This document shows, one piece after another, positions 59,603-64,000 of a stretch of DNA of 64,000 bases. Source of the DNA: Marmoricola sp. Its GTDB lineage: Bacteria; Actinomycetota; Actinomycetes; Propionibacteriales; Nocardioidaceae. The position numbers and the translations under genes were made by a program. The DNA lies in assembly GCA_025965195.1 (NCBI GenBank), contig JAOPXK010000086.1:1-64000 (forward strand), in the 5' to 3' direction. The notes beneath the pieces were generated by a model. That model had not been told where the DNA came from. It did no database searches and saw only the letters and a list, made by a program, of their open reading frames with translations. Within the stretch, counting starts at the first letter, position 1, and each line of letters starts with the position of its first letter.

Positions 59603-60195
59603 CCACGCCGGCCGTGAAGGCCGGGCCGGATGTTCGCGCCGTGCTGGTCGATGCCGGCATCGTCCTCGGGACGTTTGCGCTGTTGGGCGTCATCGGGGCC
59701 TTCATCTGGCACCAGGTGACCCCGCTGGCGACGTACACCGCCACCAAGGACAACGCGCTGATGGACCAGCTCCAGCTGGCCAAGCAGGTCTCCACCGACG
59801 GCTGGTTCTTCATGATCGCGCTCGGCGGCGGACTGCTCGCCGGTGCCGGACTGATGTGGTGGCGTGGACGCGACCCGGTCGTCACGGTGGTGCTCATCGC
59901 ACTGGGGTCGGCCCTCGCCGCGTTCCTGATGGTTCGTGTCGGTCTGGATCTCGGTCCGGGTGACCTCAAGGCCGCGTTCGCGAAGGCCGCCGTCGGCGAG
60001 AAGGTGCCGATCCGGCTGGCTCCCCACGGCGGAGACGTGCGCCTGAACCTGCTCGGCGTGCACCTTTCGGCGCCGATCGTGTCCTTCATGTGGCCGATCG
60101 GTGCGGTGCTCGGGACCCTCGGAGTGCTCTTCTTGACCCCGCCGAGGGCAACCCAGCAAACTCCTGACAGGCAGCCTGCGGCCACGTTTGGATAG
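59590..60195 (+). CDS. Hypothetical membrane protein
   Basis: MSDVTTPAVKAGPDVRAVLVDAGIVLGTFALLGVIGAFIWHQ; about four TM segments; overlaps the dnaE end. Confidence 0.7.
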   Translation: MSDVTTPAVKAGPDVRAVLVDAGIVLGTFALLGVIGAFIWHQVTPLATYTATKDNALMDQLQLAKQVSTDGWFFMIALGGGLLAGAGLMWWRGRDPVVTVVLIALGSALAAFLMVRVGLDLGPGDLKAAFAKAAVGEKVPIRLAPHGGDVRLNLLGVHLSAPIVSFMWPIGAVLGTLGVLFLTPPRATQQTPDRQPAATFG

Positions 60196-60230
60196 CGGCA
60201 TGCTCATCCACCAACCAGCCGGGGGACGCC

Positions 60231-62003
60231 ATGTCTGACCTCACACCGCCCGATGGGCCAGAGGACACCGCGATCCTGACGACGCCCGAGCCGCTGCAGC
60301 CGCCTGCCGCACCGAAGAGCAGGCGCACCGCGATCATTGCGGCGGTCTCGGTGGGTGTCGCAGCGGTGCTCGGTGGTGGCGCCCTGGTTGCCTACAAGTT
60401 CATCGCCAGTGGTCCGCAGCCGTCGGAGGCGCTACCGGCCTCCGTGCTCGGCGTGCTGAGCATCGACCTGGACCCGGGTGCGAAGCAGAAGATCGAAGCG
60501 ATCAAGACGCTGCACAAGTTCCCCGGGCTGAAGAAGTCGCTGAATCTCGGGTCGACCGACGACCTCCGCCGGTACGTCTTCAAGGAGGCGACCAAGGACG
60601 GCACCTGCAAGAACCTCACCTACGACGCCGACATCTCGCCGTGGATCGGGAACCGGGCGGCCGTCGCCGCAGCCGAGCTGGGGGACCACAAGGTTGCCCC
60701 GGTCTTCGCGCTGGAAGTCTCCGACGTGGGCAAGGCCGAGACCGGCGTCAAGAAGATCATCAAGTGCGGTGGTGATGGCGACATCGGCTACGCGTTCAAC
60801 GACAAGTACCTGATCATCAGTGACAGCACCGCGCATGCGAAGGAGATCGTCGCGGACGCGAAGAAGGCGCCGCTCTCCGACGATGCGAAGTACCAGAAGT
60901 GGTCCGACGCCGCTGGCGACGCGGGCATCGTGAACTTCTACGTCTCGTCGAAGGCAGCGACGTATGTCGCGAACGAGGTCGGTGACCTCGCTGGAAGCCT
61001 CAGCGGCCTCAACGATCTCAGTGGCCTCGAGACCGGATCGTCCGACTCGGGTGGCCTTCCGTCCGGCTTCCCTACGGACTTCCCGGAGAACAACCTGCCC
61101 ACCCCGTCGGACAACGCGGCGGCCTTCCACTCCGGCGGCGGCGCTTCGGCTCCCAGGGCGGCGGACCCGACCGATCCGAGTGGCGCGATCAAGGATGCGC
61201 TGAAGAACTTCCAGGGACTGGCCGGCTCGATCCGGTTCGCCGGCGGCGGCATGGAGCTCGAGATCGTGTCCGGCGGCATCCAGAACGTTGCCGGCAGCGG
61301 CAAGGTGACCGACGAGGTGGAGAGCCTTCCGGCGGACACCGCACTCGCCTTGGGCGTCGCGTACCCGGGCGACGTCGCGAAGCGGATCATCGACAGCGTG
61401 AGGAGCCAGTTCGGCGCCGCTGCCGACGACCAGATCGCGCAGGCCGAGAGCATGTTCGGGATCAAGCTGCCCGATGACCTCCAGACCCTGCTGGGCAAGG
61501 CGATCACACTCTCGCTCGGTGGCGACGCCCCGGCGAGCCTTGATGACGTCAAGGGGCCCGCGGACCTGCCGGCCGGCATCAAGATCACCGGTGACGCCGA
61601 CAAGATCAAGGCGATCATCACCAGGCTCGAGGACCACTCGGGCCTCTCTCTGAACGACATCGGCGTGGTCGTCGAGTCGAGCGGCGACAAGGTCGCGCTG
61701 GTCCTGCAGTCCGCCTACGCCAAGAGGCTGCTCGCCGACGGCAAGCTCGGCGACACGGCCAGCTTCAAGAAGGTCGTCGAGAACGCCGACAAGGCGTCGG
61801 CGGTCCTGTACCTCAACTTCGACTCCGACTGGACCAGGACGATCGCCCAGGCAGCGGGCGACGCCGCCGACACCTTCGGCATCGACGGGCCGGGCTCGGT
61901 CGACTCGGTCGAGGCGAACCTGAAGCCGTTGCAGGCACTGGGCTTCACCACCTGGAGCGAGGGCAGCGAGTCCCACGTGCTGTTGAAGGTGACCACCGAC
62001 TGA
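60231..62003 (+). CDS. DUF3352 domain protein
   Basis: Single TM after N-terminal Pro-rich segment; LPASVLGVLSIDLDPGAKQKIEAIKTLHKFPGLK typical of DUF3352. Confidence 0.8.
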   Translation: MSDLTPPDGPEDTAILTTPEPLQPPAAPKSRRTAIIAAVSVGVAAVLGGGALVAYKFIASGPQPSEALPASVLGVLSIDLDPGAKQKIEAIKTLHKFPGLKKSLNLGSTDDLRRYVFKEATKDGTCKNLTYDADISPWIGNRAAVAAAELGDHKVAPVFALEVSDVGKAETGVKKIIKCGGDGDIGYAFNDKYLIISDSTAHAKEIVADAKKAPLSDDAKYQKWSDAAGDAGIVNFYVSSKAATYVANEVGDLAGSLSGLNDLSGLETGSSDSGGLPSGFPTDFPENNLPTPSDNAAAFHSGGGASAPRAADPTDPSGAIKDALKNFQGLAGSIRFAGGGMELEIVSGGIQNVAGSGKVTDEVESLPADTALALGVAYPGDVAKRIIDSVRSQFGAAADDQIAQAESMFGIKLPDDLQTLLGKAITLSLGGDAPASLDDVKGPADLPAGIKITGDADKIKAIITRLEDHSGLSLNDIGVVVESSGDKVALVLQSAYAKRLLADGKLGDTASFKKVVENADKASAVLYLNFDSDWTRTIAQAAGDAADTFGIDGPGSVDSVEANLKPLQALGFTTWSEGSESHVLLKVTTD

Positions 62004-62013
62004 GCTTCGCCGG

Positions 62014-62505
62014 TCAGCTCCGGCCGATCGGGCCCATGGTTGCGTCCAGCAGCCTGGCCAGGTCGGCCGGAGCAATTCCGAGATCGACGCCGCGCTTGCC
62101 CGCGGAGACGTAGATCGTGTCGAACAGCTCGGCGGTCTCGTCGATGACGCTCGGCAGTCGCCTCTTCTGGCCGATCGGGGAGATGCCGCCAACGACGTAC
62201 CCGGTGGCCCGCTCGGCGGCCGCGGGATCGGCCATCACCGCCTTCTTGCCGCCGATCGCGTGCGCGAGCGCCTTGAGGTCGAGCTGCCCGCTGACGGGCA
62301 CCACGGCGACCACCAGCCGGCCATCGACGTCGGCCAGCAAAGTCTTGAAGACGGTGTCGGGATCGAGGCCGAGCGCATCTGCCGCCTCGAGGCCGTACGA
62401 CGACGCGGCTGGATCGTGCGCGTAGGCATGGACGGTGAAGCTGATCCCGGCAGTGGTCAGCGCAACCGTCGCGGGGGTGCCGACGTGGTCCTTCGGTTTC
62501 GACAT
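62014..62505 (-). CDS. ybaK: Cys-tRNA(Pro)/Cys-tRNA(Cys) deacylase YbaK-type
   Basis: PATVALTTAGISFTVHAYAHDP, LGLDPDTVFKTLLADVDG, GKKAVMADPAAAERATGYVVGGISPIGQKRRLPSVID. Confidence 0.92.
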   Translation of the reverse strand: MSKPKDHVGTPATVALTTAGISFTVHAYAHDPAASSYGLEAADALGLDPDTVFKTLLADVDGRLVVAVVPVSGQLDLKALAHAIGGKKAVMADPAAAERATGYVVGGISPIGQKRRLPSVIDETAELFDTIYVSAGKRGVDLGIAPADLARLLDATMGPIGRS

Positions 62506-62516
62506 CTCCGGTGCGC

Positions 62517-63182
62517 CTAGTTGGGGGACCAGCGGGTACGCGCGACCTCGGTGGCGGGTAGCGAAGGGATCGCCCGCATCGCCCGCATCTCCTCCAGCAG
62601 CGCCCGGCGGAGCATGCCGAGCCGTTCCTGGGTGTCCTCGGCCTCGAGCAGAGCCTGCCGCTCGCGAAGGGTGAGCAGGCAGGTCGCGGACAGCGAGTAG
62701 GACAGGTACGCCGGATCGCTCGGCATCACTCCGGAGAGCACGGGTCCGCCGCGGAGCTCGGAGAGCTGCTCGCGGTAGACCTCGAACGTCGCGAGCGTCC
62801 GGATGGCCTCATCCACGGCTCCCGGCTCGTCGACGTCCTCGAGCAGCTCCACCTCGGCGGTGAAGTACTCCCCACTGGTGTCCAGGTCGTTCATCCGAAG
62901 TCGCTGGCGACCGGTGATCTCGATGTCGAACGTGCCGTCGTCGTACCGCTCGACGGTGGTGAGCTGGACGAGGGTGCCGATCCGGTGCGCCGACTGCATC
63001 CCGTGGTCGCCGACCTCGTAGCCCTCGCGGATCGCAACCACCCCGAAGATGCGGTCGGCAGGCTCCGGCTGGGCCATCAGGTCGCGCACCAGCACCCGGT
63101 AGCGGTCCTCGAAGATGTGCAGAGGCGTGACCACACCGGGGAACAACACAGCGTTGAGCGGGAACACCGGCACCGTCGTCAC
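62517..63182 (-). CDS. Lon N-terminal substrate-binding domain protein
   Basis: VPVFPLNAVLFPGVVTPLHIFEDRYRVLVRDLM. Confidence 0.9.
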   Translation of the reverse strand: MTTVPVFPLNAVLFPGVVTPLHIFEDRYRVLVRDLMAQPEPADRIFGVVAIREGYEVGDHGMQSAHRIGTLVQLTTVERYDDGTFDIEITGRQRLRMNDLDTSGEYFTAEVELLEDVDEPGAVDEAIRTLATFEVYREQLSELRGGPVLSGVMPSDPAYLSYSLSATCLLTLRERQALLEAEDTQERLGMLRRALLEEMRAMRAIPSLPATEVARTRWSPN

Positions 63183-63286
63183 GTGGCCAATCTATGACGG
63201 CCGCTCACAGCCGTTCGCACCCGCGCTCGTCCCGTCGCCTGAAATGTGGCCGGGGAGGGGCCGTTCGCCGCCCTAGACTTGAGGAC

Positions 63287-64000
63287 ATGATCTCGACAAG
63301 CTCGATCCAGCGGATTCGCCGGATCGACCTCAGGGGTGCCGCCGCGGCCTCTGACTACCGCACCCTCGTCCCGCGCGCCGACTTCGACGTCGAGGCCGCG
63401 GTCCATGTGGTGCGCCCGATCTGTGACGACGTACGCGACCGCGGCGTCGAGGCGATCTCGTCGTACTCGCTGAAGTTCGACGGCGTCACGCAGACCGACA
63501 TCGCCGTACCCGCCGCCGCCATCTCGGACGCCCTGACCCAGCTCGATCCCGCCGTTCGAGCCGGGCTGGAGGAGTCGATCCGCAGGCTCCGCGTGACGTG
63601 CGAGGCCGAGCTCGAGTCCGACACCGTGACCGATCTCGGTCCGGGTGCCCGGGTGACGGCGCGGATGGTGCCGGTCGACCGCGTCGGCCTCTACGTGCCC
63701 GGTGGCCTGGCTCCGCTGGTCTCCACGGTGGTGATGAACGTGGTACCCGCCCAGGTGGCCGGCGTCGGCTCGATCGCGCTCTCCAGCTCACCCCAGAAGG
63801 AGTTCGGCGGTCTGCCGCACCCGACGATCCTGGCGGCGTGCGCGCTGCTCGGCATCGACGAGGTGTACGCCGTCGGTGGCGCGCAGGCGATCGCGATGTT
63901 CGCCTACGGTGCCGGAGCCTGCCGTCGGGTCGACCTCGTCACGGGTCCTGGCAACATCTACGTCGTCGCGGCCAAGCGGTTGCTCAAGGGCGTGATCGGC
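63287..64000 (+). CDS. hisD: Histidinol dehydrogenase (3' truncated by window edge)
   Basis: Frame open from ATG 63287 to the window end; VGLYVPGGLAPLVSTVVMNVVPAQVAGV and VGGAQAIAMFAYGA...VDLVTGPGNIYV. Confidence 0.95.
   Translation, partial: MISTSSIQRIRRIDLRGAAAASDYRTLVPRADFDVEAAVHVVRPICDDVRDRGVEAISSYSLKFDGVTQTDIAVPAAAISDALTQLDPAVRAGLEESIRRLRVTCEAELESDTVTDLGPGARVTARMVPVDRVGLYVPGGLAPLVSTVVMNVVPAQVAGVGSIALSSSPQKEFGGLPHPTILAACALLGIDEVYAVGGAQAIAMFAYGAGACRRVDLVTGPGNIYVVAAKRLLKGVIG

Overview
The window is a contiguous chromosomal segment of a high-GC actinobacterium, probably Nocardioides or a close relative (inference from protein style and gene order; not tested). It starts inside hpf/raiA and ends inside hisD. 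Most of it is core genome: secA, pruA, kynA, a large NAD-glutamate dehydrogenase, a MoxR/DUF58/transglutaminase cluster, a complete dcw division and cell-wall cluster (mraZ-rsmH-ftsL-like-ftsI-murE-murF-mraY-murD-ftsW-murG-murC-ftsQ-ftsZ-pgeF-yggS-sepF-yggT-divIVA), then ileS (minus strand), a DksA/TraR-type gene, lspA, an rluD-type gene and dnaE. I saw no rRNA, tRNA, CRISPR array, prophage, IS element or recognised defence system. The points most worth a second look are: (1) a 22-bp-periodic inverted repeat array between divIVA and ileS; (2) a T-box leader on ileS; (3) a GNAT acetyltransferase with a C-terminal chorismate-mutase-like (AroQ) domain; (4) a histone-H1-like Lys/Ala/Pro repeat fused to a DksA/TraR zinc finger; (5) nested hairpins plus a second inverted repeat between ftsQ and ftsZ; (6) four 10-bp-phased TGGAG repeats (MraZ box) before mraZ; (7) a perfect FadR/GntR-type palindrome just upstream of pruA; (8) a possible double Sm-like protein; and (9) small membrane ORFs missing from the ORF track.
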